Shown piece after piece: positions 55,226 through 64,000 of a DNA stretch of 64,000 nucleotides. The DNA is from Beverwykella pulmonaria (taxonomy: Eukaryota > Ascomycota > Dothideomycetes > Pleosporales > Melanommataceae). The notes under the pieces are model-generated. The model had not been told where the DNA came from and did not search any database. It saw only the letters and a list, made by a program, of their open reading frames with translations. Each line of letters starts with the position of its first letter. The stretch's first letter is position 1. Made by a program: the position numbers and the translations under genes. The DNA lies in NCBI GenBank assembly GCA_001599595.1, contig BCHH01000002.1, positions 2,866,628 through 2,930,627 of the forward strand. Reading direction: 5' to 3'.

Positions 55226-56380
55226 ATGCCCGCCGTCCGCCGCCTCCGCGTCGCAGTCTCCGGGCTGGGCCGCATGGGAGCCCGCCATGCCACACACTTC
55301 CTTCACCGCACGCCCAAGGCCGAGCTCGTGGCCTCCTTCACTCCCGATCCCAAGGAGCTGGCGTGGGCGAAGGAAAACCTCGAGCCCTGGGGCGTGAAGA
55401 TCTACACCGACTTCGAGGAGATGCTCAAGCATGAGGGACTGGAGGCCGTATGCGTGGCGACTGTCACAACCGTGCATGCCGAGCAGACAATCAAGGCCAT
55501 TGAGGCTGGGAAGCACGTCCTGTGCGAGAAGCCGTTGAGCACGAAGCTGGAAGTCGTACGTCGCCCCTACCTAACCCCCCGCTCAGTCCATCCGGACGAG
55601 AAGCTGACAGCATGCCAGTGCCAACAAGTCCTCGAAACCGCCCGCCGAAACCCGCACATCAAAGTAATGTGCGGCTTCAGCCGCCGCTTTGATTCGTCTT
55701 ACCTCTCCGCCTACAATCTGGCCAAATCCGGCTCCATCGGGCGGCCCACCGTCCTGCGCTCCCAAACCTGCGACAAATACGACCCCTCGGGCTTCTTCGT
55801 GCAATACGCACAATTCAGCGGCGGCATCTTCGTCGACTGCAACATCCACGACATCGACCTGGCCCTCTGGTTCTTCTCCGCCGGCACATCCGTCCTCCCG
55901 CGCGTCAAGTCCGTCATGGCCGTCGGCGTGACGGCTCTGGAGCCCGATCTGGCCAAGCACGGCGACGTCGACAACGGCGTGGGCGTCGTCGAGTTCTACG
56001 ACGGACAAATTGCGTACTTCTACAGCTCACGCATGAACCCACCGGGTCAACACGACATGACCGAGATCATCGGGACGAAAGGAAAGCTCTCGGTCAACGC
56101 GAATCCGACCACGGGGCTGCTGGAGAGCCATCTCGCGTCGGGAATCCACAGGGATATCCCGCAAAATTACTATGAGCGGTTCGAGAACGCGTTTGTGGAG
56201 GAGGCGCGGCAGTTTACGGATGCGGTGCTCGAGGGGAAGACGGTGCCGATTGATCTGGAGAGCAGTATGGAGGCGGTGCGGATTGGCGTGGCGTTGCAGG
56301 ATAGTCTGAGGAGTGGGAAGAAGATCTGGTTTGATCGCGAGGGGAATCAGGTCGAGGAGGCTGCTAGGGCGAGACTTTAG
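55226..56380 (+). CDS. Gfo/Idh/MocA dehydrogenase, inositol 2-dehydrogenase-like
   Basis: Exons 55226-55555 and 55619-56380 give 363 residues. The intron (55556-55618) is 63 nt, a multiple of three and stop-free, so a naive frame would include it; splicing restores STKLEVCQQVLETARRNP. The start MPAVRRLRVAVSGLGRMGAR is preferred over an upstream in-frame ATG at 55118. Motifs: GLGRMGARHA dinucleotide loop, CEKPLS with the conserved Lys, and FVDCNIHDIDLALWF with the catalytic Asp/His of inositol dehydrogenases. In bacteria IolG of this family oxidises myo-inositol to scyllo-inosose. Here it could feed or bypass the oxygenase step, or act on another polyol or sugar acid. Confidence 0.9.
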   Translation: MPAVRRLRVAVSGLGRMGARHATHFLHRTPKAELVASFTPDPKELAWAKENLEPWGVKIYTDFEEMLKHEGLEAVCVATVTTVHAEQTIKAIEAGKHVLCEKPLSTKLEVVRRPYLTPRSVHPDEKLTACQCQQVLETARRNPHIKVMCGFSRRFDSSYLSAYNLAKSGSIGRPTVLRSQTCDKYDPSGFFVQYAQFSGGIFVDCNIHDIDLALWFFSAGTSVLPRVKSVMAVGVTALEPDLAKHGDVDNGVGVVEFYDGQIAYFYSSRMNPPGQHDMTEIIGTKGKLSVNANPTTGLLESHLASGIHRDIPQNYYERFENAFVEEARQFTDAVLEGKTVPIDLESSMEAVRIGVALQDSLRSGKKIWFDREGNQVEEAARARL

Positions 56381-56740
56381 ATTGCGAGTGTGTGAGTGGC
56401 GTGGGAATGAAAATAGAAATATGAGAGTGTAATTTCTTCGTACAGAATCATGACCTTATTCCTCTTTCATTCAAGGTCTTTTCATAGTACTGTATTCTCG
56501 CGCCATTTCAATATGTCCTCGAAAAGCAACTTTTGGTATTGAAAATCTATCATAAATCATCTCTCGTCCCAGCATCACCACCGTCCATGTAACCATCCAC
56601 CAGAATGCCCCACCCCCAAACCATCATAATAACCTTCTATCAACCAAAAAGGTCAGTCGCTCAATGAAATCATCCCGGCATCATCTACATAACCATCCAC
56701 CAACATGTTCGCCACCTGAAGAGAGCTGTGCGTTAGTACC
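56381..56740. other. convergent intergenic region
   Basis: Between the MocA-type and leucyl-tRNA synthetase 3' ends. A repeated CATAACCATCCACCA block appears near 56587-56603 and 56687-56703 with small changes. Confidence 0.5.
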
Positions 56741-59700
56741 CTACCTTACCGGCAACCCCTCGACATTCTCAAACGCAAACGTCGGGCTGCCCGGCTCCGC
56801 CTGCACCGCATTCGGCGGCAACTCGCTCTTGTCTTCACCTTTACTCCCATCCTCCAAAATGACCGTGCCCGTCTTCCCGCCCTCATTCACCGACACAATC
56901 TCCACCGCCACACACTTTTGTACTGTCTGCTTGAGGCCCGCGATCATAGCGCGCAGGGTAGCGAGTTCGTCGAAGGCGAGTTGGCGGTCGAGGACTGCGT
57001 CGGGGGTTTCGCCCGCGTCGAGACGTCGCTTCAGGCCGTTGATGAAAGGCATGGCTTTTTTGGACTCGGATTTTTCGACCGTCTTAGAGATAGCTTTTAT
57101 ATCGATGTTGGGGTAGGCGTTGCGGAGGAGATCGAGGTATCTAGACAAAGATGGTTAGCACTACTTTGCTGTTTGGCGGTATAGGTGAAAATGTTATCGT
57201 ACTTCTTCTGCCATTCCGGCCACGACTGCGCCGCGAATATCGTGATCTTCTTCTCCTTCTTCGGGTCGAACAATGCCTGCTTTCCCTTCGCGAGGCGCTT
57301 GACTTGTGCACCCTCCGCAGACGTAATATTCGTTGACGTCGTCTTCACATATTCGCGGGTAGCAGTTAGGGCCGGGACAGTGTCAACAAGTTCAGGATAC
57401 AAAGCGTTCTGAACCGTGTCTGACTTCTTGAGGACTTCCTGCCAGATGTAGTCTGCCCAATGCGGTGCAATTGGAGTCAGGAGCAAAGCCTGGAGCTCGA
57501 TGTAGCGCTTTGTGAGATCCTCGTGCATCCCCAGACCCGCTGCTTTGGAGGCCTCGCGGTAGAAGTCACGGGCAGCGGTGAAGTCGTAGTATCCGGATTT
57601 GAGGGCGGCCTTGTACATGGTAGCTTCGTAGTGCTGCTTTGTCTCAGCGACTAGGGAGTTCATCTCGTTCTCGAACATTTCATCCCACAACACCTTTGGG
57701 CTTCCAGACTTGCGTTGAATGGTGTCGCCATTCCTGATGCGCTCGTTGTCGCGGACTTGCTTGTACTCATCGCCGTCCTTCACGATCCGGGCTTCGTGAA
57801 TCATCTCTTCGCACCACTTGCGGAGCTCGAACAGCTTGAGAATGTTGCTGTTCGCGACCGTTTCTTCGAAGTTGGCGTCTTCGATACCATCACCAGCGTC
57901 AGCAAGGGCTATCCGAGTCGCATCCGCACCGAACTTCTTCACAGCCTGCTCGATGGTAAGGAAGTTGCCCGTGCTCTTGCTCATCTTCTCGCCGTTCAGC
58001 ATAAGATGGCCATTCACACGGAAGCTGCGAGGCCAATTGGACTGGTCAAAGATGGCGGTGTGTACGTAGAGGTTGAAAGTCAAGTGGTTCTGAATGAGAT
58101 CCTTGCCACTAGTCCGCATGTCGAGCGGGTACCAGTAGTCAAACTGCCGGCGAAGCACTTCCACGCTCTTCTTCGGGATGTCTGTCTCTGGGATAGCGTC
58201 ACGGGCGCGGCGAGCAAAGACATAGTCCCAGATCTCGTCCGTCATCTGCTCGGGCTTGATTCCTAGTGGGCCAACTTCCTTGCCAAACATGTCCTTGTGG
58301 AGAAGATGCGCGAAGGAGTAGTACGCTTGGTAGATGGTCGAGTCGCTGAGGGATTCTACCTTGACGGACGGGTCCCAAGGTAATTTCGTCCCGAGACCAT
58401 AGGCTCGTGCACAAGCCCAGCCCTTCAACCAGTTGACGACGCCCACGAACGCGTGTTGAGTTTCTGGGAAATAGAGTTGCAAGTCTCCCTTGATGTAGTC
58501 GAGAACTTTCTGCGCCCATTCACCGTCTCCGCCGTTCTCCCCGGTGCCGTAGTTCATGAACCACTGATCAAGAAGAGCAGCAACACAGTCATCTCCGCTT
58601 CGGCTGATGACCTTGCCGTCGGGCTCTGCATACGCAAACGCATCGCCAGACTCGATGAGCTTGTTTCGGACCAGGTTCTTGGCGTCCTCAACCTTCTTGC
58701 CCTTGAACTCGCCATATATCATTGTACCCTTGTAGAAGCCCTCTTTGTAGGCCTTCTCTTTAGCTTCTTCGAGCTTCTTGGTATCTTTTGGTGATTGGAT
58801 TTTGAGTTCCTCGACCAACTTCTTTGCGGTGAGGTTTCCATAGGCTGGAGTCTCAATGATGGGGAGGATTTCGAGCTCTACCCACTCCTTCTTAATGCCG
58901 TAGTATTCTGCTTTCTTAGCCAGCTCTACAACAGTAGCGTAATCGTCCGGTGAGTCGCTTGGCACGCAGGTGACAACCGCTGTGCCCTTGGTGTCTTTGA
59001 CCGTCTCCATAGGCAAGATCCTCACGCCTTCTGTGTGTATCGAAAGCGGTGCGTTTATGAGCGTGCCAATGACGTCCTTGCCCTTGAAAGATGCGACCTG
59101 CGGTGACACGCCCCATCCTGGGAATGTACCGGGCTGGAAGGACATGTTCCGGGCGGCACGCGCGCTACATACAAAGTATTCTGTTTCCGAGACCTTGAAG
59201 ACGCCGTATTCGATGGTGGGTCCGACAAAGCAGCAGGTCTGGCCATACATGGTCTCCGGTCGGAGCGTCGCAGGAATGAAGTAGGCATTGGCGCCGTCCG
59301 GGAGTTTGCCTTCCAAGATCTTCTTGGCCGACTCCGACCATTCCTTGACTTTTAGCTTGAGAGCAGTGTATTCTTGTACCCCGACGCCTTCTCCAGACTG
59401 CCTGTCGTGGTCGAGACACGCTTGGCCGTCTTTGGGGCTGTAGATGGTATATCGCTTGGCGAAGATGATCTTTCCCATCTCTTTGAGTTTTCGCATCTGC
59501 CATTGAACGAAGGAGTCATAGTAAGGATTCGCATCGGTCGTAACGAACTGTCGCCGCCAATCTATCCGAGCGCCAAACTCGATCAAGTCTCGCTTAGCTA
59601 GAGGGGGGAAGTACTGAATCCAGTGAGCTGGGTCTGCGAACTTTTGGATCTCTTCGAGCGGAATGCCTTGAGCCAGCATGATCTGGAACTGATATTTCGT

Positions 59701-60306
59701 CTTGACAGCCTTGGCAGCAGCCTTGCCTTTCTTCGCGGAGAACTTGCCCAGGTCGGTCTTGGTCTCTGCCTCAGCGGGTGCTGGAGGTGCAGCATCGGTA
59801 GGGCCTTCTTCGAGAATATCTTCCACGGGGCACTTCTCGAACAGCGGACCAAACATCTCCACCTCCCGGACTAGCTTGTCCGCACAGGCCTTGATGGGCA
59901 TTCCGGTCACGTGGTAGCCGAGCGGAAACAGTGTTCTCTTGCCTTGCATCCTGGCGAACCCAGCGGTGAATTCGACCTTGCTTGCGGTGAAACCATGGCC
60001 GGCGTGAAGGGTGCCATTCATATATGGATATGCGAAATTGCCGAAATATTTAGGGTACTTTTCGTGCAGCTGATCGGGCGTGGTGGTGTCGAAAGGCTCC
60101 TCTTCGATGGAGGGGGCATCTGGTTGAAAGACGGCACTCTCTTGCCACAGCTTCTGGTATTTCTTCTCTGTTTCAATCAGAGCATCTCGTTTCTCCGTGT
60201 TCTCAATTTTTAGGGTGTTTTTGGAACTGTGATCGGGGTCTAGAACGCTGAGCGCGGCTTTCACAGCATCGTGAGTTACATTCTTGGGCGCTGTAGCTTC
60301 AGCCAT
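56741..60306 (-). CDS. CDC60: cytosolic leucyl-tRNA synthetase
   Basis: Minus-strand exons 60306-57203 and 57140-56741 give 1,167 residues, the usual size for eukaryotic/archaeal-type LeuRS. The enzyme charges tRNA-Leu with leucine. Landmarks: FAYPYMNGTLHAGHGFTASK with the HIGH-type signature, FPLGYHVTGMPIKACADKL, the long CP1 editing region (ATLRPETMYGQTCCFVGP; VVTCVPSDSPDDYATV), WFMNYG, and KMSKSTGNFLT, the class I KMSKS loop. The C-terminal exon gives the tRNA-binding end (YLDLLRNAYPNIDIKAISK). The start MAEATAPKNV has a GCCATGG context; in-frame codons continue upstream to 60459 but without better support. The short shared promoter carries a TGAGTCA element. Confidence 0.97.
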
Positions 60307-60547
60307 GGCGCCGTTTTCGAAAAAGGTCGTAAAGGAAGGAGCAAGTGGTTGTGGTCGCCTACCGTGAGTCAACCTCTTGAGAAGTTTGTGTGGTACGTGC
60401 AGTGCGGCGGGATGCCAAGCCAGCCCGTGCGCGTCGGAGCTTTCTGCTCGATCTAGCACACTGATTGAACGTCAGTCTCAAGTTCTCCATTCTCTACTCT
60501 CGAATTCGCAGCCTCGTCCTCGGCGCACACCAAAACACATAAACACA
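60307..60547. promoter_or_regulatory. 241-bp divergent promoter, leucyl-tRNA synthetase / small membrane protein
   Basis: The two start codons are only 241 bp apart, so the promoters must overlap. No TATA box is obvious. Confidence 0.6.
60365..60371. promoter_or_regulatory. Gcn4/CPC1-type site TGAGTCA
   Basis: A perfect TGASTCA site 59 bp upstream of the leucyl-tRNA synthetase start. Cross-pathway control (CPC1/CpcA, Gcn4 in yeast) induces aminoacyl-tRNA synthetases and amino-acid genes through this element, so the position makes sense. A 7-bp match could be chance. Confidence 0.5.
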
Positions 60548-61069
60548 ATGCTTCAGCTCATACGAAGACTGCTTGGCCGCCAACGTTCCACACTCCCGCC
60601 CTTCGACTTTGCACGCAACCGCTACAAAGCCAAAAAAGAATGGCCGCCGAACCTGCGCGAGCTCACCGAACGCCAGCAGTTCCGATTTGAGCGAAAGTAC
60701 AAGCGACGATTGCGTATGAAATCGATCAAACCCATGTGGATCAAGTGGACCAAGATCATACAGTGGAGCTTGATCGGGTTCGTGGTAGTGTATGGGGTGT
60801 TCTGGCACGACTTCGCAAAGGATCCGATGAATCCGCGGCCGGGGGAGCAGCCGTTCAAGGGGCTGAGGGCGTGGATGAAGAGCTGGACAGATAGCATTTG
60901 GACACATACCTCTCGGGAAGAGAGCCCCCGAAAGCGAGAACCTCGAGCGGCGAGTCTGGTGGAGGCGGAAGCGGAAGGCGCTGCGATGCGACATACGCCT
61001 GCGGAGGTGCAGGCTGCAATTCGTAATCAGGAACAGGCAAGAGATCGGGCTCAGGGATTCTATCGATAG
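60548..61069 (+). CDS. small single-pass membrane protein, probably mitochondrial
   Basis: An intronless frame of 173 residues; the start at 60548 (ACACAATGC) is preferred to in-frame codons upstream. The N-terminus is basic and free of acidic residues (MLQLIRRLLGRQRSTLPPF), like a mitochondrial presequence. A strongly basic stretch (FRFERKYKRRLRMKSIKP) precedes one membrane helix (IIQWSLIGFVVVYGVFW). The tail is charged and disordered, ending in a helix (AEVQAAIRNQEQARDRAQ). The plan resembles small fungal inner-membrane proteins; the family name is not known to me. Confidence 0.75.
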   Translation: MLQLIRRLLGRQRSTLPPFDFARNRYKAKKEWPPNLRELTERQQFRFERKYKRRLRMKSIKPMWIKWTKIIQWSLIGFVVVYGVFWHDFAKDPMNPRPGEQPFKGLRAWMKSWTDSIWTHTSREESPRKREPRAASLVEAEAEGAAMRHTPAEVQAAIRNQEQARDRAQGFYR

Positions 61070-63041
61070 GAGGGAAAGAGGAGAAGTGTACTATACTTAT
61101 GGAGTGATAATTGGGTTCTGGCTCCCGAGGTGGCCTAGGCATATTTGATGGCGGAACGGCCCCTATCTTCATGGAATACGTGAGCGCAGAGACAGCTGTA
61201 CTTGTACGGAGATGAAGGGGTTATAAACTCACTGTCCACTTCCACGTCTCTGTGCCATTGGGTGCCTTTATACCGCCGAGACTCAGAGATCTAGAAAGAT
61301 GTGGCTCCCGCCCATGTCCCTCACAGGTCGTCTATAATATATGCGTGAGTCTTACAAGTGCTGAGATCCAAGAAGGAGCTGATAGCTTAGCCGTTGCTGT
61401 TCACGAACAGCAGGTGAATAGTAACGTGAGGCACCAGAAGCTTGTCCCAACCCTTAGTCACGCAAACCTGAGAGCCACTGGTGCCTTGGTCCAACCAAGG
61501 AGCTCATTGAAAAGCAATTTGGCCAATGATTGACCACTGGTCCAATGACTTCAATCACACTACAAATATCAGTCCTGTCGAACACGTCGATCTCAGGTGG
61601 GAATTCTATGTCGAGGTTATCCAAATCTAGGCCCAAATACTCAGAATCTACAGTTGAGTATTTCTCTCGAGCAGTGAGCAAAAAGAATCAATCAGTACAC
61701 GCCTAGGTTCCTGCGGTGGTGATAACAGATTCTGCGGCTGCTCCCGGCATTTGGAAACCGAGATAAAAGCCTTTACGCTCCTCTAGAACCTCGTCCGAGC
61801 CTAGTCTAGGTGCTTGGAGGAGTAAGAGCGAAGTGACAAGTCAAAAGAACAGATTAAGCCTCTTCTAGGGCTTGCTAGTGGTAACGATAGGTTCTGCCGC
61901 CCCTTCTGAATCCTGGACACTGTGATGAAGGCGTTCAAGCGTCCTCGAGATTCGTGTGTAGTTAGGGCTTGGTCCGGAGCCTTGGAGGAGCAAGGAGATT
62001 GAAGTACGTAGCCAAGACGATGAATCAAGTCCCATTCAGACTTGTATGGTAGTGCCAACATGGACCAACGCTTCCTACAGCTTGAGATACCGCGACGAAG
62101 GTCCTTACGCCCCTAACAGCTCTGAGACCTACCCCGAGAACTTGAGTGTGCATTGAATGACTGTCGCCTTCATCATTAGTGGGTGATAGTAGTAGCAATG
62201 CACTGAGGTGAGAGTGGGTGAAATTGGAGATAAGGGAGGTTAGCAGACATGGTAGCGCTGTACGTTGTTGTGTTGATCCCCTTGAGTGGATACCAAATTC
62301 TGGTGAAGACCAGGAAGATAGGCTTGATGAGATACTTGATAGGATAGCTCGAACGCTTAGACGCAAAGGAAGGACGAGGAAGGATGAGGAAGGAAGAATA
62401 CAAGACATGCGAGGCGGCCTGCCATGAAGCGAGATCACGATCGAGCCACTTGGCCTGTCAAGGCACCGCAAAGAGGACAAAAAGGCAAAGCGAACATGAA
62501 TTAAAGTCATAACGTCTTGATTCCATATAAAATGTGAGGTCAACACGCATCCAATCTTCAGACGCGATCGTTCAACAGTACAACCTTCGACTAACCATCC
62601 GGCCAACATTTTCCCACGCACGCCGCCATAATATACAAGAAATTATGTAACCCGCTCCCTGCATACCATCCAAAAGACAAGGCAGTAGAAAGATGTAGGA
62701 ACAATTCGAAGGAGATTGATATGCGCGAGAGATGATGCCCTCGGGTGGGGGAAATTCAAGAGTGAACAGATCCAGAAACAGCAAGGACGCCGGAAACAAG
62801 AACAGAAAAGGTAACATAGCCTGCCCAGAATGTGAAGAAAACCCAACCAGCACGAGCCAAGCTCCTGTTAAGAATAGACAAGCTTTGAAATATAGATGAG
62901 GAAGGAAACGCAACGCCGCGCTATACAAATGAGTATGTGAAAATCGTAGGGAGAGGGTAGGTCCTTTGCCCGAGCATGAGGTCCAAGAGCTGCGAAGAAT
63001 GTACCAATCGAACCTGTATCGCCCCATTTGATGCACCAGAA
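61070..63041. other. long convergent intergenic region with diverged repeats
   Basis: About 2 kb without a supportable gene. 61710-62150 holds three diverged repeats (listed separately). A minus-strand open stretch at 61681-61454 (LGLDLDNLDIEFPPEIDVFD) is acidic and protein-like but lacks partners. The right end is probably the ptaB 3' UTR. Confidence 0.45.
61710..62150 (-). repeat. three diverged ~140-170 bp repeats with protein-like similarity
   Basis: Copies near 61712, 61870 and 62043 share GTGGTAACGATAG-like starts, a TTACGC/TTCAAGC block and a GCTTGGAGGAG-like end (first two). On the minus strand each yields a similar peptide: VKAFISVSK, LNAFITVSR and VRTFVAVSQ. The conservation is greater in peptide than in DNA, which suggests relics of a repeated coding unit. 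Confidence 0.4.
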
Positions 63042-64000
63042 TTAGTTATTAGTGTTTCCCTTCATCCTTTTGTTTCCGACCATTCGCGGGCTTGGCTTGA
63101 CTTTTGGAATGCCATTCATCTCACTGCTGCCATCATCAATCTCCACCTTGGCTGTACTCCGCCGTCGCTTGTTGTTGACGACATTTGGGGACGTGTTCAC
63201 ACTGGCGGTGGCGGAACTCTGACTGTGCTGAGCAACCATTGGATGTGAAGCTGGAGAGGGCGTGTGGCTTTGGTGCATGAGATGTGGTGATCCATTCATA
63301 TTCGCATTCGGGAGAAGAGAATTGGCCATAGCTGGTGACATAAAGTTGTGGTTGGGTGCAACTCCTGGCGGACCGGTACCGGACGGGGTTCTTGCCCCTT
63401 GGGGTGTTACCTGCTGTGGTGGCATGCCTTGTTGCATCATGGCATTCGGTGGCATGTTTTGCATCTGATTCGTATTATGCTGTTGGATTGCCGGATTGTT
63501 GGCCGTTGTTGTGACCCAATTATGCATTGCTTGGGCTGGATTTAGGCTGGGATTTTCCTGATAGTGTGCCATGAGACTGGTCATGTTATTCATGGTTTCA
63601 TAGACCTGATTGCGTTAATATAGGTGTAGTCACATGACTTGCGTCGTGCTTACCTCAAGGTAGGTCTGCAGTGCGGGTGGCAGGCCCATGTCAGTACTTC
63701 CAGCGGTCGGTAGGTTCGACAATGCCAATACTGCCTGCGTCGCCTGCGGTGGCTCAAGCAGCTCTGCTTTCACTCGTGGCTGTTGCCGCTTCGCATTGGA
63801 CTTATTCATACGAGGTGATTGAGTATTTGGTTGAAGGGGCGATGGCTGGGTGAACAATGACTCGAGCGCAGCACGCTGTAGATATTCGTTCCACCCATAC
63901 ATCTCGAATTGCAACCACTCCATTTTGTCGGAACCAGCCCAGAATGCCGTCAGCTTTCCAAAGCATGCAATCTAATTAAGGTTAGCCAGAGATTCCTAAG
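63042..64000 (-). CDS. ptaB: LIM-domain-binding protein PtaB (partial, 5' end outside window)
   Basis: Minus-strand exons 63971-63654 and 63605-63042 are visible; the 5' part lies beyond base 64000, upstream of a TTAG acceptor at 63972. The first visible exon reads IACFGKLTAFWAGSDKMEW then LQFEMYGWNEYLQRAALESL, typical of the Ldb1/SEUSS-type dimerisation region end. After that come a basic patch (KSNAKRQQPRVKAEL) and a Gln/Asn/Met/Pro-rich region (QHNTNQMQNMPPNAMMQQG). The C-terminus has a nuclear-localisation-type motif (NNKRRRSTAKVE) and ends KRMKGNTNN. In Aspergillus PtaB pairs with the Flo8-type regulator SomA to control adhesion, conidiation and biofilm. The match to that family is good; 5' completeness cannot be judged. 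Confidence 0.85.

Noticed and set aside
62572..63036. 154-codon minus-strand frame next to ptaB
   Set aside because: Leu/Phe-rich by composition, separated from ptaB by its stop codon, most likely 3' UTR sequence.
1..64000. tRNA, rRNA or CRISPR features
   Set aside because: No cloverleaf with B-box, no rRNA-like block and no spacer-repeat array was recognised by eye; a tRNA scan would be needed to exclude tRNAs fully.

Overview
This window is nuclear DNA of a filamentous ascomycete (Pezizomycotina, most like a Dothideomycete). The evidence is many short spliceosomal introns (about 48-90 nt, GTRNGT donors, CTAAC/CTGAC branch points), fungal-specific families (CFEM GPI protein, LIM-domain-binding PtaB, Mrp49, PNP/NB-ARC/TPR NLR-like proteins) and a copia retrotransposon whose stop codons have the CpA-to-TpA signature of repeat-induced point mutation (RIP). 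No species can be named from the sequence alone. All exon joins were read by eye from splice signals, phase and family likeness.

Layout. 1-13.5 kb is a gene-poor accessory region. It holds a broken NLR-like gene (about 1.5-3.7 kb, minus), small diverged repeats, a decayed unknown gene (5.76-6.77 kb) and a complete but coding-dead Ty1/copia element (7950-13477) with identical 185-bp LTRs and a GAATG target duplication. From 13.7 kb the sequence becomes ordinary gene-dense chromosome: a cytochrome P450, a single-pass membrane protein, a thioredoxin-like ER protein, mitoribosomal Mrp49, GET2, a membrane-anchored methyltransferase, an AYR1-type reductase, a Cys-rich receptor-like membrane protein, a CFEM GPI protein, anthranilate synthase component I, a coiled-coil protein, urease accessory UreG, a zinc-finger-like protein, a multi-pass membrane protein and a very large FG-repeat protein (42.8-47.1 kb).

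47.8-56.4 kb is a coherent block of five sugar-acid/polyol oxidoreductase genes: myo-inositol oxygenase, an aldo-keto reductase, a KduD-type SDR, a zinc sorbitol/L-idonate-type dehydrogenase and a Gfo/Idh/MocA (inositol dehydrogenase-like) enzyme. Known chemistry lets these form a route from myo-inositol to D-glucuronate, L-gulonate and onward through keto/idonate intermediates towards D-gluconate. I read it as a candidate inositol/glucuronate catabolic gene cluster. An 11-bp CCCCT repeat lies in the inositol oxygenase leader and a 36-bp nested palindrome lies upstream of the MocA-type gene. The cluster is followed by cytosolic leucyl-tRNA synthetase, which shares a 241-bp divergent promoter carrying a TGAGTCA (Gcn4/CPC1-type) site with a small membrane protein, then a 2-kb region with diverged repeats, and the 3' part of ptaB, which runs off the right edge.
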